DNA of 64,000 bases from Oceanobacillus arenosus (lineage in GTDB: Bacteria > Bacillota > Bacilli > Bacillales > Amphibacillaceae). Of this stretch, positions 9,212 to 18,998 are shown one piece after another. The notes under the pieces were generated by a model, which saw only the letters and a program-made list of their open reading frames with translations, made no database searches and was not told where the DNA came from. Location of the stretch: the NCBI RefSeq assembly GCF_003369575.1, contig NZ_PIOC01000002.1, forward strand, positions 44,928 to 108,927, written 5' to 3'. Position 1 is the stretch's first letter, and the number at the start of each line of letters is the position of its first letter. A program made the position numbers and the translations under genes.

Positions 9212-9769
9212 TTATCTAATTGTTTTTAATGCAGTAGACCAAGATACGACTTCATTTAGCATCGTTTGAACAGTTTCTTGATGAAACGGTGCTGGTTTAA
9301 AGGTTCTCATTTCTTCAAAATCAGTAAAAAGACTGAGTGCAGGCTGCGTGCCTACTGTTGCGACTTTTGGTACAGTTAGGATCAATCGTAAATTATTAGC
9401 TGCTGTAACTCCAAGAGTAGAACCATAGCTTACAATTCCTGCTGCTTTATTATTCCACTCAACATATAAATAATCGATTGCATCTTTTAATCCAGATGTA
9501 ACAGCTTTGTTGTATTCTGGAGTGACAAAAACAAAACCATCAAGTTCCCTAATTTTTTCAGACCAAGCTTTTGCCTCTGGTGCTTCATAATCCTGTGACA
9601 TAATTGCAGGAATTGGTTCATTAAATTTTGGCAGGTTGAAATCCTTAATATCTACCAATTCAAACGAAGCATCTGTTCTTTGGTCTGCAACGGATTTCAC
9701 CCATTCTGATACCTGTATATTTACGCGTGAATCTCTCGTACTCCCAGTAATAATGCCGATTTTAATCAT
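9212..9769 (-). CDS. NADPH-dependent FMN reductase (flavodoxin-like)
   Basis: This 185-residue flavodoxin-fold protein has the FMN phosphate loop GSTRDSR (residues 9-15) and the PEYNKAVTSGLKDAIDYL segment typical of the YieF/ChrR/azobenzene-reductase group. Such enzymes reduce quinones, azo dyes or chromate by two electrons. It is first in a minus-strand operon with the DsbA-like and YdhR-like genes. AGGAGG is upstream. It faces the divergent tetR gene, its likely regulator. Confidence 0.87.
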   Translation of the reverse strand: MIKIGIITGSTRDSRVNIQVSEWVKSVADQRTDASFELVDIKDFNLPKFNEPIPAIMSQDYEAPEAKAWSEKIRELDGFVFVTPEYNKAVTSGLKDAIDYLYVEWNNKAAGIVSYGSTLGVTAANNLRLILTVPKVATVGTQPALSLFTDFEEMRTFKPAPFHQETVQTMLNEVVSWSTALKTIR

Positions 9770-9869
9770 ATTTATTCCTCCTGAAATTGTTTAACAAAAC
9801 ATCCTATTTGCCTTACAATTGAATTTTAGGTCATAATGAATAAAATCAACACCAATAGTTCTGTAGATT

Positions 9870-9885
9870 TGTTGGTTATACAACA
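9870..9885. promoter_or_regulatory. Candidate TetR operator
   Basis: The inverted repeat TGTTG-GTTATA-CAACA lies in the 154-bp gap between the divergent FMN reductase and tetR genes. TetR-family repressors usually bind such palindromes next to their own gene. Another short one, TTGTT-TAA-CAA, lies close to 9790. This is inference from position. Confidence 0.35.
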
Positions 9886-9923
9886 CATTTAGGAAATTGT
9901 TTAAAAAGTAGGAGTGATAATAA

Positions 9924-10493
9924 ATGGAACAATCAAAGACGGACCCACGAGTTTTACGTACTCGCAAATTAATCATGGATTCTTTTATGGAACTTTCAAG
10001 TAAAAAGGAATTTAAGGATATTACCGTTAAGGATATTACAGCGGAGGCTGTAATTAATCGTGCCACATTCTATTATCACTTTGAGGATATATATGACTTA
10101 TTGGAAAAGGTATTGTCAGAAGTATTGTTAGTTAATTTGGACGGCGATTACTATCAAAATTATGAACTAAATGAAGAAGCACTGATAAATATTTTCAAAG
10201 CAATCACGAACTTTCAAAAGTCATTATCCAATCGTTGCCATAGAGGGTATGAAGATACGATTGCCCGGATTATTAGAGAGCAGCTCGAAGTCATTTTTCA
10301 TAAAATGCTGTTAAAACAGCGTCCAACTGAAGATGTGCAAGCACAAAAGGTTACGGCTGTTATGTTAAGCTGGGGAATTTATGGGGCTTCAGTTGAATGG
10401 AGAAGAAGCAGTAAGGAGATATCGCCGGAGGAATATATCCATTCAGCAATTCCTTATATTATGAAGGGGATTGATTTGGGGGACGCTGATTAA
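9924..10493 (+). CDS. TetR/AcrR family transcriptional regulator
   Basis: This 189-residue protein has an N-terminal helix-turn-helix (ITVKDITAEAVINRATFYYHFED, about residues 33-55), the TetR DNA-binding signature. The C-terminal ligand domain is generic. It is divergent from the FMN reductase operon and probably represses it in the absence of an electrophile or quinone. AGGAGTG precedes the ATG. Confidence 0.9.
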   Translation: MEQSKTDPRVLRTRKLIMDSFMELSSKKEFKDITVKDITAEAVINRATFYYHFEDIYDLLEKVLSEVLLVNLDGDYYQNYELNEEALINIFKAITNFQKSLSNRCHRGYEDTIARIIREQLEVIFHKMLLKQRPTEDVQAQKVTAVMLSWGIYGASVEWRRSSKEISPEEYIHSAIPYIMKGIDLGDAD

Positions 10494-10547
10494 TATGTAT
10501 CCTGTGAAATAAATTGGAGACTGGTTTTGAATAAATTGGTAAAAGAA

Positions 10548-10590
10548 AAAAGATGATTTGGCTTATAATAAGACCTAAATCATCTTTTTG
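10548..10590. terminator. Bidirectional terminator between tetR and the kinase gene
   Basis: AAAAGATGATTT (10548-10559) pairs with AAATCATCTTTT (10577-10588). It is flanked by A-rich and T-rich runs, so it can serve both converging transcripts. Confidence 0.8.
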
Positions 10591-10594
10591 CTAT

Positions 10595-13462
10595 TTAACT
10601 CTGTTTATGAGGTACCAAAATCTGACCGTCTTTTTCATTACTTAATAGTGTTTGCATGATTAACTTAGATAATTGGCTTGGTTTATAAGGCTTAACCAAG
10701 TAATCCTGTGCACCAAGTGAGAATCCTAGTTCTTTTTCGTCAAGAGCAGTTGAAACGAATATCGGAACATCTGACAGTTCTTCTCTTGCTTTCATTTCTT
10801 TCATAATTGTCCATCCATCTATTTCATCTTCTAGCATGATGTCCAAAACTACAGTATCAGGTGCTTCCAGTTTCATTTGCTCAAACGCCTTTTTGCCACT
10901 GCTAAACTGATTTACACTGAATCCCCAATCCTGTAGCTCATGCTTTAATAGTTCTGCAAGGCTTGGATCATCCTCTACAATCATAATGGTGTACTTATTC
11001 ATAGATGTATCACTATTTTCATCTGGAATGCTAGATTTCATTCTTACTAGTGGAAGGTGAACTGTGAATGTGCTTCCTTTCCCATATACAGAACTTACAG
11101 AGATTATCCCCCTGTGTGCTTTGGCAATCTCCTGAACAATGGCAAGTCCTAATCCAGTACCACCAATTTTTCGTCGATCGGAATTATCGACCCTATAAAA
11201 TTGCTGGAACAAATGAGGAATTGCATCTTCAGGAATCCCAAGCCCCTCATCTTTAATATCAATAGAGACCGTATCTTTACTTCGATATATTCGGATAAAG
11301 ATGTTTCCTCCATTTGGAGAATACTTGATCGCATTACTTAATAAGTTTGTAAACACTTGCCCTATTTTACTTTGGTCTCCTAATATGATTGTTTCTTCAG
11401 TTTCAACTATAAAATTAATTTTATGTATCGATGTGTTGATTTCTTGAAGCTTAATCACATGTTGCAGAATCGATTGAATATCGATATATTTCTTTTCATA
11501 TGTCTGCTTGCCTGATTCCATTCTTTGAATATCAAGAAAGTCGTTAATAAGTGCTGTTAACCGTTTTGCTTCATTATAAATCGTCTGCAAATACTTTGTT
11601 TTTCGCTCAGGCTTTAATTCCTTCGTTAGCAATAACTCTGTGAAACCAAGTACACTAGCCAATGGTGTTCTTAATTCATGGCTGACTGTACTGACCAATT
11701 CAGATTTCATTTCCGCAACTTCATTCTCTTTTGTAATATCACGATGAACGAGTAGCATACCAAAATCATCTTCAAAGTCTTGGAGTATTTTAGAATATAC
11801 TTTAATTACTTGGTTACTGTCTTTCATTCTGTAAATAAAGGAATGATCTTCATTAGGGCTATGTTTAGCAGCATGTATCAGTTTTTCCAGGGAGTCAATA
11901 AAGTCATCCTCCTGAATTTGCTCTTCCATCGAACAGCTCCATTTATCCCAGGGTAGTCCTAATAATTCCTTCGAAGGATCGCTCCATTTAAATATTTTGC
12001 ATAATGGCTGGTTTAACTGAATAATTTTGTTGTCTTTGTCAATCAACTGTATTCCTTCTTGCACCGTATTCAAGATATCTTGGTTTAATCGTGAGTCATT
12101 TTTAGACTGCTCAAACAACCTGATTTTTTCGAGATAAATTGCAATTTGTCTTGAGAGTATGTCATATTCAGTTAGCTCACTAGCCGAAAATGGGTTTCCG
12201 AATCTCGTGTAAACCATTACTGCTATAACACAGAAATTGGAAATGACAGGCAAATACAAGTCGTAGCTATATTGGATTGTTTCATGGTAGCCTTTTTCTG
12301 TGTGATGTTGCTCCCTTTTTATCGTAAATGCCTTTTTCTCAGTAATTAACCGATGGATTAAGTCACTGTCCATATGATTTCTAAATTGTTCTATCCCTAA
12401 TTGAGAAATACCACATGCGGCAAAAGCGTCCTCATTCAAGTAAGAAATAATCCCCTTATCTGTTTCAGTAACTTTACACATGCTTTCAACGATACTTTGT
12501 AGTACTTTCTCTTTATTAAGCGAAGAGGAAATACCGTTAATAAGCTCATTTCTATCTTTAAGTTTATGTTCCCTATCTGTAATAATTTCAAGTGTTGATT
12601 GAAGTTCTTGCTGCTGGGCCTGGAGTTCTTCTTGCTGTGCAGAGAGCTCTTCGTTTTGGGCAAGTAAGTCTTGTTCTTTATCCTGAATACTCTCTACCAT
12701 CTTCTTGAATGCAACGGATAATGTACCTAATTCATCTTTTCTTGTTGAACCGACCTCGATGATAGCATCTCTGCCAGCAGCGATTTCATTAGCTGAAAAG
12801 GTAAACTCAGCAATAGGTTCCCCAATCTTTTTGAAAAACATTCGAATAATGAAGAGCAAGAGAATTAGAAGGAATATGCTTAATATAACTACACTGTTTT
12901 GGATGTGTAATTGATTTTCGCTAAGTTTTTCAGCGTTCTTTTCAATTTGTTCATGGAGCAATGCGCTATAAAGCTTTGTTTGATTTACAAATTCATCCGC
13001 CCTTTGAATGACAGAACGGTCATAAAGGTCAACACTCCGCTCCTGATTTCCTTCGTATTCATTCCTGACAAAAGGGAGCAATTCGGAGAAATAGAACGAT
13101 GAAAAATTGCCAATACCACTGATAAAGGATTTTTCTTCTTCATTATCTATCAATTGTTCCAGCTCAATAATCTGTTGCTGTATTTCAGTTTCTATATTTG
13201 GTGCTGCTTCGCTACTTTCAGGTACTATTATAGATAATGTATCATCCATTATTAACATTCGCGAACTAAGCTGTTCATAAATATCATCTGTAATCAGTTG
13301 TTTGTCCTCAATTTTCTCTCTTTGCTGAATATATTCAGCATGCGATTTATGCTGAAAATAAAATAATAACCCTGTTCCAATAATGAAAAACAGGAAACAT
13401 ATCCCCATTAGTAATAAAATCTGCCGAGATAAAGACTTATTGAAATAATTAACGATCCTCAT
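10595..13462 (-). CDS. Membrane hybrid sensor histidine kinase with C-terminal receiver
   Basis: This 955-residue protein contains, in order: TM1 (about 15-35); an extracytoplasmic domain (about 36-188); TM2 (about 189-210); HAMP; a Gln/Glu-rich coiled coil (about 262-300); a GAF-like region (about 315-455); a PAS region (about 465-570); HisKA with SHELRTPL and H595; HATPase_c with N-box NLLSNAIKYS and GGTGLGLAIV; and a receiver with phospho-acceptor D874 and YLVKPY. It is the last gene of a three-gene operon and overlaps the receiver gene by 14 nt. The ligand is unknown. The terminal receiver implies a phosphorelay, plausibly through the HPt of the first gene. Confidence 0.92.
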   Translation of the reverse strand: MRIVNYFNKSLSRQILLLMGICFLFFIIGTGLLFYFQHKSHAEYIQQREKIEDKQLITDDIYEQLSSRMLIMDDTLSIIVPESSEAAPNIETEIQQQIIELEQLIDNEEEKSFISGIGNFSSFYFSELLPFVRNEYEGNQERSVDLYDRSVIQRADEFVNQTKLYSALLHEQIEKNAEKLSENQLHIQNSVVILSIFLLILLLFIIRMFFKKIGEPIAEFTFSANEIAAGRDAIIEVGSTRKDELGTLSVAFKKMVESIQDKEQDLLAQNEELSAQQEELQAQQQELQSTLEIITDREHKLKDRNELINGISSSLNKEKVLQSIVESMCKVTETDKGIISYLNEDAFAACGISQLGIEQFRNHMDSDLIHRLITEKKAFTIKREQHHTEKGYHETIQYSYDLYLPVISNFCVIAVMVYTRFGNPFSASELTEYDILSRQIAIYLEKIRLFEQSKNDSRLNQDILNTVQEGIQLIDKDNKIIQLNQPLCKIFKWSDPSKELLGLPWDKWSCSMEEQIQEDDFIDSLEKLIHAAKHSPNEDHSFIYRMKDSNQVIKVYSKILQDFEDDFGMLLVHRDITKENEVAEMKSELVSTVSHELRTPLASVLGFTELLLTKELKPERKTKYLQTIYNEAKRLTALINDFLDIQRMESGKQTYEKKYIDIQSILQHVIKLQEINTSIHKINFIVETEETIILGDQSKIGQVFTNLLSNAIKYSPNGGNIFIRIYRSKDTVSIDIKDEGLGIPEDAIPHLFQQFYRVDNSDRRKIGGTGLGLAIVQEIAKAHRGIISVSSVYGKGSTFTVHLPLVRMKSSIPDENSDTSMNKYTIMIVEDDPSLAELLKHELQDWGFSVNQFSSGKKAFEQMKLEAPDTVVLDIMLEDEIDGWTIMKEMKAREELSDVPIFVSTALDEKELGFSLGAQDYLVKPYKPSQLSKLIMQTLLSNEKDGQILVPHKQS

Positions 13463-13820
13463 TTAGAATTTCCTCAACTAATTCCAAAAGTTTCAACGGG
13501 CTAAATGGCTTTGCCATAAAATAATCAGCTCCCGCTTTAAATATGCGTGCTTGTTCATATGCCTGACTTTTTGCAGAAAGCATTAGGATTTTGGTATGCT
13601 CTTCTTTTTCCTTGCTCCTCATTTTTTCAATAATTTCCATTCCCGTATAAACAGGCATCATATAATCTAAAATAACCAAATCATAGCGATTGTTTTGTAA
13701 AAAGCCGATTGCTTCACCACCGTCAGCAGCTTCATCAATCATATATCCTTCATCTTCTAATGTATCTACAATGAGCATGCGCAGCACTTCTTCATCTTCT
13801 GCCAATAAAATTCTCTTCAT
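13449..13820 (-). CDS. Single-domain response regulator
   Basis: This 123-residue CheY-like receiver has an acidic pocket AEDEE, phospho-acceptor D52 in LVILDYMMP, and K104 in MAKPF. It has no output domain. It lies between the HPt-GGDEF protein and the hybrid kinase, overlapping the latter. It could shuttle phosphate between them or regulate by protein contact. AAAGGTG precedes the ATG. Confidence 0.92.
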   Translation of the reverse strand: MKRILLAEDEEVLRMLIVDTLEDEGYMIDEAADGGEAIGFLQNNRYDLVILDYMMPVYTGMEIIEKMRSKEKEEHTKILMLSAKSQAYEQARIFKAGADYFMAKPFSPLKLLELVEEILNEDR

Positions 13821-13849
13821 TAATGATCACCTTTCTATATTTATATTAA

Positions 13850-15472
13850 CTATTTCATACTATTTAGTAGTCTTTCAATTCTAGCTTGTAGATCACTTAT
13901 CTCAAATGGTTTTATTATGTAATCATCGGCACCAAGCATCAAAGCACGTTTTACGTCACTCTTATTACTTCTCCCAGTGAGCATAATTACCTTATATTGT
14001 TTGGCCTTTTGCCACTGCTTTACTTGCTGAAGAACTTCTATTCCATCCATCTTAGGCATAACACCATCCAAGATTAGTAGATGATTGACATCTTCCTTTG
14101 CATGTTTTGAATTTAAAAAGGCTGGTCCATTCTCAAAAACCTTGATGTTTAGCTCGAAACGATTGATGGATAAAGACTCCAATTCATTGGCTAATAGGGT
14201 CCGTATTATGAAGTTATCATCGACAACGGAAATATTCAGATACCCCTTTTGATTTTCACTAACACTATCTGCTATTGAACACACGACTTGTGCCCGGCCA
14301 TTGTTTTTTGCTTCATATAATGAACTATCTGCCATTTTGAGTGCCTGATCTATTGTAACAGTTTCATCTTCCACCATAAAGACTCCAGCAGAAAATGTAA
14401 CGGTGAAGTTAATATCTTGATGGGTAAAAACGAGGCTTGAAAAGCCATCATTTAATTCAGTTAAGCGATTTTTTGCCTCTTCACTCGTGGTTTTTGGAAA
14501 TACAATAACAAATTCTTCTCCACCATAACGGTAAATAACATCTAAACTTCGAATGTTCTGTTTCAAATACTGGGCAAAATCTTGGAGCACTTTATCGCCC
14601 ATGAGATGCCCGTATGTATCGTTTATTTTCTTAAAATAGTCAATATCAACAATACAAATTGAGAATGGATCTTTTGTCCGTTTAAAATCCTGGAAGAAGC
14701 GGGGTAAACTTTGCACTAGGAATCTTCTGTTATAAACCTGTGTCAGTTCATCAATTAATACAGATTGATCAAACATCTTCTTCCTTTGTAAATGATGCTT
14801 AACTCTTACTACAAATTCTTCCAAATCAATCGGCTTTTGTATAAAGTCATCCGCACCATTTTGATATGCTTTTATTCGAGTTTGCTTACTATCCTCGATG
14901 CTAATCATTATTGTAGGAATAAAGTATTTTTCATTATATTCCTGAATCTCTTGTAGCACTTCAAAGCCATTTTTATGTGGCAAATGGACATCAAGAATGA
15001 GGCAATCTGGCTTCATTTCGAAATACTGCTTAACGGCTTGTTCTGGATCTGTACAGGCCATAACCATCCAATTATTTTCTTCTAGCGCCTCTTTTAACAT
15101 GATAAGCATGGAAGGGTCATCATCTATGATTTGGATTAACGGTGCATTTGATTGAGGAATGGGTTCATCCGGTATGGTTAGTTCATTAAAGTTCTCATAC
15201 TCATACGTAAATTCAATCAGCGGCGATAGAAACCTTTTTAATTCAATAACATCCCACATGGAATCATTATCCTCATCAACTTTTTCTAGTAGATTTTCAG
15301 AGATCTCAAGGAGTTTTTCAATCTGGAGTGTTCCCGAAGTTCCTTTAATAGAATGCAAAAACCGATATATTTCAGCGTTTGCGACCTTTCCACCTTCCTC
15401 AAGTATTAACCATTTTGACAGGTTATCTTTAATTGTTTGTAAAAGATGATTTTTATATTTTTGTAGATCCAT
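13850..15472 (-). CDS. HPt-REC-GGDEF-REC protein (phosphorelay-controlled diguanylate cyclase)
   Basis: This 540-residue protein has an N-terminal histidine phosphotransfer domain (H40 in FLHSIKGTSG), receiver 1 (D161 in LILDVHLP, KPID), a GGDEF domain with active-site GGEEF at 317-321 and an inhibitory RxxD site at 308-311, and receiver 2 (D469 in LILDGVMP, KPFE). The intact A-site and I-site suggest an active, product-inhibited c-di-GMP synthase. A GGDEF between two receivers, with a fused HPt, is an uncommon arrangement. It is first in the operon with a lone receiver and a hybrid kinase. Confidence 0.93.
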   Translation of the reverse strand: MDLQKYKNHLLQTIKDNLSKWLILEEGGKVANAEIYRFLHSIKGTSGTLQIEKLLEISENLLEKVDEDNDSMWDVIELKRFLSPLIEFTYEYENFNELTIPDEPIPQSNAPLIQIIDDDPSMLIMLKEALEENNWMVMACTDPEQAVKQYFEMKPDCLILDVHLPHKNGFEVLQEIQEYNEKYFIPTIMISIEDSKQTRIKAYQNGADDFIQKPIDLEEFVVRVKHHLQRKKMFDQSVLIDELTQVYNRRFLVQSLPRFFQDFKRTKDPFSICIVDIDYFKKINDTYGHLMGDKVLQDFAQYLKQNIRSLDVIYRYGGEEFVIVFPKTTSEEAKNRLTELNDGFSSLVFTHQDINFTVTFSAGVFMVEDETVTIDQALKMADSSLYEAKNNGRAQVVCSIADSVSENQKGYLNISVVDDNFIIRTLLANELESLSINRFELNIKVFENGPAFLNSKHAKEDVNHLLILDGVMPKMDGIEVLQQVKQWQKAKQYKVIMLTGRSNKSDVKRALMLGADDYIIKPFEISDLQARIERLLNSMK

Positions 15473-15723
15473 TTATATGCCACCCGTCCTATAGAGTTTT
15501 TCCGCGCGATTGATAGTGTAGAATGTTTGACGTAAATAAAACAGTGAAAAAGGAAGATCCTCTAATGGTAGAATAAAGTCACCACAACTCATCCATGGAA
15601 AAGAAGTCTTCCTATGACCTATTTTACAGTAGAAATAGTCGATACACTAGTACATACTTATTTTTTCTACAAAATGAACTTTCTGGGGCTACGATTACTC
15701 CTATAAGGGAGAGAGGTGAATGC

Positions 15724-16269
15724 ATGAATGTCGATCGGCTGGTGAAAAAGGCAAAGAGGGGAAGCAAGGAAGCATTACTTCAATTGATTATGGCTGAAAA
15801 GGATAATTATTTTAGATTAGCTCTCACTTATCTAGGCAATTCACATGATGCCATGGATGTGATGGAGGACATGATTGTTACCTTATATGAAAAGGTCTAT
15901 CAACTCAAAAAGGAAGAGGCTTTTTACAGCTGGAGTAAAACAATCTTGGTGAATCAGTGTAAAAGCGTATTACGTAAGCAAAAGAAACTGGTCTTATTGG
16001 ATAATTGGAATACGATGATGGAGGAGGAATTTAGTTCTACGATAACGAGTGATCCTTATAATAGTAGGGAAATCAAAATTGACATTGATGCATTGTTATT
16101 ATATCTAAATCCCCATCAAAGAGAGGCAATCCAATTAAAATACTTTCATGATCTCGATTACCAAACCATTGCTAATATAACAAAGGCGCCAATTGGGACG
16201 GTCAAATCAAGGATCTCTGAAGGGTTGAAGAGGCTAGGGGATCAATATAGGAGTGATGATGATGAATAA
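15724..16269 (+). CDS. ECF-type RNA polymerase sigma factor
   Basis: This 181-residue protein starts at the ATG at 15724, behind GAGAGGTG; an in-frame ATG at 15595 has no ribosome site and adds a low-complexity tail, so I reject it. Sigma region 2 covers about residues 10-75. Region 4, with LNPHQREAIQLKYFHDLDYQ and GTVKSRISEGLKRL, covers about 120-170. The stop overlaps the next gene, which encodes a membrane protein of the usual anti-sigma type. It probably responds to envelope stress and activates its own operon. Confidence 0.88.
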   Translation: MNVDRLVKKAKRGSKEALLQLIMAEKDNYFRLALTYLGNSHDAMDVMEDMIVTLYEKVYQLKKEEAFYSWSKTILVNQCKSVLRKQKKLVLLDNWNTMMEEEFSSTITSDPYNSREIKIDIDALLLYLNPHQREAIQLKYFHDLDYQTIANITKAPIGTVKSRISEGLKRLGDQYRSDDDE

Positions 16270-17554
16270 TGCTCGGAAGCGGTTAGCTGAAGAGAAGAAG
16301 CGTCTGGACTTGATTCATGCACCAGAAGAATTGGAAGCAAGATTGAGAAATAAGCTAAACACGACGCCAAATCGAAGGAAACGCATGCCATCAATGTGGA
16401 AGCTGGCAGCAGTCGCCTTAGTTATGATCGTCATCATTAGCTATCAATACAATGCATTTGCTTACTATGGTAAGAAATTACTCGGATTTGATGAGGTGAT
16501 TTCTGGTACAATAAGGGAACTTAATAATGAAGGGATGGGGCAAATTGTAGATGAACGGACAACATTTGAAAATGGGACAGAGCTTACTATTGATGGCATC
16601 ATGACGGATGCGAATCAATTGATCATGTATTATACATTGACCAATCCAAATGGGGTAGGGGATTATGATACGGAAATGTTTCGGCCATTTAACATCACCG
16701 GTTTCCTAACGAATTCCCATCTTGAAAGTGGCACGTCATTACTGAATGACGATCAGACAGAGTTAAAAGGAGTGTTGACCTTTGAGCCTGTAAGTCCATT
16801 TTCAAAGGAATTAACCTTGCATTTTTGGCAAGGGTTAGAGGGTGGTCAAATGCTTGAGTTAGAACAACGTATTTCTTTTACCTATGATCCGAATAAGGCA
16901 ATAAAGACTGAAATTAAACAGGCGATTAAGCAAACCTTCACAGCCGATCAAGGCAAGATTACATTTAACTGGATTACGGCTTCCCCGATGCTCACAGTCA
17001 TTGAAGGAAAGCTGAATGTTGATAACTTCGATCGGACCCAATTAGGGCTAGACGGCATCGAATTAATTGCTAATGGAAAAAGGGTAGACATCATAGGTAG
17101 TGGCAGTCGCTCTGGACTTCTCGGGCGGAATTTCGATATTCGCTATGATGCACTTCCTAAGCAGCTGGAATCATTAGAATTAGTGATCAAAGCGTTTGTC
17201 GGCTATCAAACGTTAAATGAAAACCTCCCGCTTACCTCGCTGGGAGATAAAGCCTTTATGCTTGATGATAAAGAATTATGGATCAAAGCTGTTTCAGAAA
17301 CCTCGGATGGCATTGAAATAACGATTGCCAGCGGTTATGACGTACTTCTGGATGGGGTCTCAATCGGATCAAAAGATGGGATGACCCCTTTAAGTACAAC
17401 GATTGGTCAAATCGATGCAAAGCAAGAAAATGGAGAGATAATGAAGGAACGTACATTGGTATTCGATACAAGTGAAAAACCGGAATATCTTCATATCCAG
17501 GGGATGCATGTTACGAAGCAATACAATGAAGTCATCGAAATACCTATTGATTAA
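16259..17554 (+). CDS. Membrane anti-sigma-like protein (DUF4179-type)
   Basis: This is about 431 residues with one transmembrane segment near residues 45-65 (KLAAVALVMIVIISY). The N-terminus is short, basic and cytoplasmic; the large extracytoplasmic part contains FDEVISGTIRELNNEGMGQ and is rich in beta strands, as in DUF4179/DUF5643 proteins found beside ECF sigma genes. The start lies in a GTG-ATG-ATG-ATG run (16253-16264); 16259 or 16262 fits AGGAG best. It overlaps the sigma gene, so its role as a cognate inhibitor and sensor is likely but inferred. Confidence 0.78.
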   Translation: MMNNARKRLAEEKKRLDLIHAPEELEARLRNKLNTTPNRRKRMPSMWKLAAVALVMIVIISYQYNAFAYYGKKLLGFDEVISGTIRELNNEGMGQIVDERTTFENGTELTIDGIMTDANQLIMYYTLTNPNGVGDYDTEMFRPFNITGFLTNSHLESGTSLLNDDQTELKGVLTFEPVSPFSKELTLHFWQGLEGGQMLELEQRISFTYDPNKAIKTEIKQAIKQTFTADQGKITFNWITASPMLTVIEGKLNVDNFDRTQLGLDGIELIANGKRVDIIGSGSRSGLLGRNFDIRYDALPKQLESLELVIKAFVGYQTLNENLPLTSLGDKAFMLDDKELWIKAVSETSDGIEITIASGYDVLLDGVSIGSKDGMTPLSTTIGQIDAKQENGEIMKERTLVFDTSEKPEYLHIQGMHVTKQYNEVIEIPID

Positions 17555-17575
17555 AGAGGTAGAATATTCTACAGA

Positions 17576-17673
17576 CCCCCTTGGAGTGTCTGCTAGCAAG
17601 GCACTCAGGGGGTAATATAAAATGGAAGAATGCAAAACAACGTGAAGCTTGAATAGAGTTCATGTTGTTTTTT
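17576..17673 (+). terminator. Two hairpins ending the sigma/anti-sigma operon
   Basis: The first, CCCCC-TTG-GAGTG with CACTC-A-GGGGG (17576-17612), has no U tail. The second, AAAACAACGTGAA with TTCATGTTGTTTT (17634-17671), is followed by T and is a normal terminator. Confidence 0.8.
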
Positions 17674-17721
17674 AACAGCTTAGGATACTATAAAATTGGA
17701 TGCTGTGGATAACTTAATTAC

Positions 17722-17989
17722 CGAGAAAAGCCACTTCCAGCGCCCAGCGAGACTTCCCCCACTTTCGTACGATAAGTCAATATCGATTCCGGTACTTAAG
17801 GAAGGCCGACGAAAAACAGGCTTCGCCAACGTCGGCATACCCCTAAAGTGAAGGGGCATGTTTCCTTTATCTCAAAAGGCAAGGAGAAGTTCGACTAAGT
17901 TCGCCACGTCCTGTGGCAACGTCGAACCACCTCACGTCCGTGGGGCGCAGTCCGTACACAGCTCAAACGGGCGCTTGCGCTTTTGTTCC
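17722..17989 (-). repeat. Dispersed repeat family 1, copy A (long form)
   Basis: Read on the minus strand it runs AAAAGCGCAAGCGCCCGTTT, GTACGGACTG, GAGATAAAGGAAACA, ATTGACTTATCGTACG, GGGAAGTCTCGCTGGGCGCTGG. The same ordered blocks occur in copies at 24753-24900 and 43864-44023. This copy holds two extra segments (roughly 60-70 bp each) that are themselves hairpin-rich, for example CCCCTTCACTTTAGGGG and GCCGACG with CGTCGGC. It is non-coding and abuts the stop of the AI-2E-family gene. Confidence 0.85.
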
Positions 17990-17990
17990 A

Positions 17991-18998
17991 TTATTCTCGC
18001 TGTGTATCGGTAACATCCAATATATCAAGTAAGAACACGAAAACTGGAATTCCGATAATCAATCCCCAGACACCAAAGAAATGCTGCGAGAAGATCAGGA
18101 CGATAAACGTATAAAATACAGGTAAATCCGTTTTGGATGACATTAATTTTGGATTTAATATATATGCTTCAATTGCATGGATAATCATAATTGCTACGAA
18201 TACGTACACGACAGTCAAGAATCCACCGATTGTAAAAGCAATCAATGAAAGTGGAATAAGTGAAATAATCACACCAGCGACAGGAATGAGTCCTAGGAAG
18301 AAAATCATAATGGACAATCCGCCGATTTGTGGGAATCCGAGAATCATTAAAACAATCACTGATAGGAACGTATTGATGAGCGCGATAATGAATTGTGCCT
18401 CGATTACTTTGCCAAAGGTACGTGAGAATTTTTTACCAAAGTACTCTATTTCCCGATAGAACGGGGCAATCTTGCTATGTTTAAACTTGTTTGTGAACTC
18501 GATTAAGCGTGGTTTTTCAAGAAGGAAAAATAAGCTAAGTAATAATGCAAGCAACACTTGGACACTCGTCTTACTAATATCTGAGAAGGATTTCAATAGA
18601 AATGAAAATCCATTTTCCAAATAACCGGTAATTTGATCGCTTGTAATAATCGATTCAATGAAGTTGACGATCGCATTGTCATAGGTTTCCATTGAGAAAT
18701 TTGAAATTTGCCTGATCAATTGACTAATCTCTGTTGTAATAACTGGTAAGTACTTCACAATCCCAACCGTTAACAGACTAACAATGAGCGCGTATAGCAA
18801 TAATACAAGTAATTTGCGATTGAACTTCATACGTTTGGTTGTAAATTCTACGAGACCATTCATTAAAAATGAGAAAATAAAGGTTAGGAGAATGAGATTC
18901 ATCATACTTCTAACACTAAAGAGAATTAAAACAATGAGGCCAAAAATAATAATTCGTTTTACGCCTGTTTTCCGGAAAAACCCTGCTATCGATTCCAT
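17991..18998 (-). CDS. AI-2E family transporter (YtvI/TqsA-like membrane protein)
   Basis: This 335-residue polytopic membrane protein has many hydrophobic helices. The C-terminal pattern, FFLGLIPVAGVIISLIPLSL, then LNPKLMSSKTDLPVFYTFIV, then GVWGLIIGIPVFVFLLD, is diagnostic of the AI-2E/PerM exporter family. Members export small solutes or act as Na+/H+ antiporters in halophiles, so the substrate cannot be called. It is a single-gene unit with a repeat element at its 3' end. Confidence 0.9.
   Translation of the reverse strand: MESIAGFFRKTGVKRIIIFGLIVLILFSVRSMMNLILLTFIFSFLMNGLVEFTTKRMKFNRKLLVLLLYALIVSLLTVGIVKYLPVITTEISQLIRQISNFSMETYDNAIVNFIESIITSDQITGYLENGFSFLLKSFSDISKTSVQVLLALLLSLFFLLEKPRLIEFTNKFKHSKIAPFYREIEYFGKKFSRTFGKVIEAQFIIALINTFLSVIVLMILGFPQIGGLSIMIFFLGLIPVAGVIISLIPLSLIAFTIGGFLTVVYVFVAIMIIHAIEAYILNPKLMSSKTDLPVFYTFIVLIFSQHFFGVWGLIIGIPVFVFLLDILDVTDTQRE

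Noticed and set aside
15595..15723. N-terminal extension of the sigma factor
   Set aside because: No ribosome site before ATG 15595; GAGAGGTG before ATG 15724 gives the family length.
17555..17990. Transposase or insertion sequence remnant in the G+C-richer gap
   Set aside because: No transposase-like frame; the sequence aligns with two other non-coding copies in the window.
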